Shown piece after piece: positions 63,328-64,000 of a stretch of DNA of 64,000 bases. How positions within the stretch are numbered: position 1 is the first letter of the stretch; every line of letters begins with the position of its first letter. This DNA comes from Streptomyces sp. NK08204 (GTDB taxonomy: Bacteria; Actinomycetota; Actinomycetes; Streptomycetales; Streptomycetaceae), in assembly GCF_020400585.1 (NCBI RefSeq), contig NZ_JAINVF010000004.1, positions 310,001 through 374,000 of the forward strand, written 5' to 3'. Under the pieces are notes generated by a model, which did no database searches, had not been told where the DNA came from, and saw only the letters and a program-made list of their open reading frames with translations. The position numbers and the translations under genes were made by a program.

Positions 63328-64000
63328 TTACGGCGCGACCTTCTCGATCTTCACGCTGCCGGTGCCCGCGACCGTGCCGCGCGCGTTCACCAGCTGCACC
63401 CGGCCGAAGAACTCACGGCCGGCCGGAGCCTCCGCGAGGGCCGTGACCTGGCCGGTCACCGTGGCCGAGTCACCCGTGCCGAGCTTCACCGGCGTCGAGG
63501 CGTCGACGGAGACCGTGCCGAGGGCGGAGGAGAAGAACACGTCCCGGTAGTCGTAGTCCGTCGAACCGGCCGGGACCGAGTAGCCGACGACCGTGATGGT
63601 GTACGTGCCGGCGGCCGGGGACGGGATGGAGACCGCCTCCTCCGAGTCGCCGTCCGCGGACTGCGCGACCTTCTTGCCGCTAGCGTCGTACACGGTCAGG
63701 TCCAGGTCGGCGGACGCGTCGGAGACGCCACCGATGGCCACGTCCAGGGAGGTCGCGCCGGCCGGGACGTCCACCGTGCTGGTCTGCGTCTCGCCTTCCT
63801 TGATCGACGGGCGGGCCGTCCGGGAGGAGCCGAGCGGGCCGCCGACCAGCTTGCCGTCCAGGGCCGCGAAGGTGTTGGTCACCTTCCAGGACGCGGTGGC
63901 CGGGGTGCCGACCTGCGCTTCGGGCACGGTCACGGTCTCCGGGTCGAAGGCCGCGCCGAGCACGGCGACGTCCAGCTGGTAGGGGTTGTCGAGCAGCGGC
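63328..64000 (-). CDS. secreted S8-peptidase-like protein, C-terminus (5' partial)
   Basis: About 223 codons of the C-terminal end, open to the window edge. The visible part is two beta-sandwich regions. The first contains WKVTNTFAALDG. The second is a PPC-type domain (SLDVAIGGVSDASADLDLTVYDASGKKV, then GTYTITVVGYSVPAGSTDYDY). This end is typical of large secreted subtilisin-like (S8) peptidases in Streptomyces, where these domains help secretion or substrate binding. The catalytic domain lies outside the window, so the peptidase call depends on resemblance of the tail. Confidence 0.65.
   Translation of the reverse strand, partial: PLLDNPYQLDVAVLGAAFDPETVTVPEAQVGTPATASWKVTNTFAALDGKLVGGPLGSSRTARPSIKEGETQTSTVDVPAGATSLDVAIGGVSDASADLDLTVYDASGKKVAQSADGDSEEAVSIPSPAAGTYTITVVGYSVPAGSTDYDYRDVFFSSALGTVSVDASTPVKLGTGDSATVTGQVTALAEAPAGREFFGRVQLVNARGTVAGTGSVKIEKVAP

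Overview
The window is Streptomyces chromosome, inferred from very high GC with strong third-position GC bias, frequent GTG/TTG starts, leaderless genes, and Streptomyces-type neighbourhoods: a DynA/DynB-like GTPase pair beside a sporulation-type ssb, an LAxTG-anchored thioester protein, a PknG-GlnH-GlnX operon, and TerD proteins around asd. Coordinates come from reading frames and local signals. Family names come from motifs recognised by eye, not from database searches.

Layout. 1-7005 is an accessory terpenoid locus: the end of a berberine-bridge-type oxidoreductase, a class II (DxDD) terpene cyclase, an MMPL exporter, and a polyprenyl diphosphate synthase whose N-terminus looks like a collapsed, cysteine-less IspH. 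7006-8104 has no convincing large gene, but holds a 250-bp element with 24-bp inverted ends and a tiny ORF. A tRNA-Arg(UCU) at 8139-8211 borders it. 8484-18223 is a conserved block: two dynamin-like GTPases, ssbB, a sortase-anchored thioester protein, a small broken NotI-like fragment, EttA, a hotdog thioesterase and a hypothetical protein. 18259-25565 (minus) is a three-gene MacB/FtsX ABC operon. Next come a group II truncated globin and a methyltransferase.

27307-37811 (minus) is one long signalling operon, read from high to low coordinate: GlnX-like membrane protein, GlnH-like binding protein, coiled-coil protein, PknG-like kinase, PP2C phosphatase, VWA protein, FHA protein. In mycobacteria GlnX/GlnH/PknG sense amino acids and act through an FHA protein, so this cluster may be a fuller sensing module. 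37990-41615 is a sugar locus (BadF-type kinase, GH4 glycosidase, ROK regulator). 41783-47686 holds membrane proteins, a Uma2 pseudogene, MscS, an HNH nuclease, a small repeat protein coupled to malQ, and a small membrane protein.

47810-51566 holds two regulator/target pairs with clear operators: TetR with an FAD monooxygenase (six related sites around one promoter) and MarR with an EamA exporter. Then follow a MurJ-like flippase, a DUF1203-type protein, pepN, two TerD-family proteins flanking asd, an ECF-like sigma factor with a membrane partner, and the C-terminus of a secreted protease-like protein.
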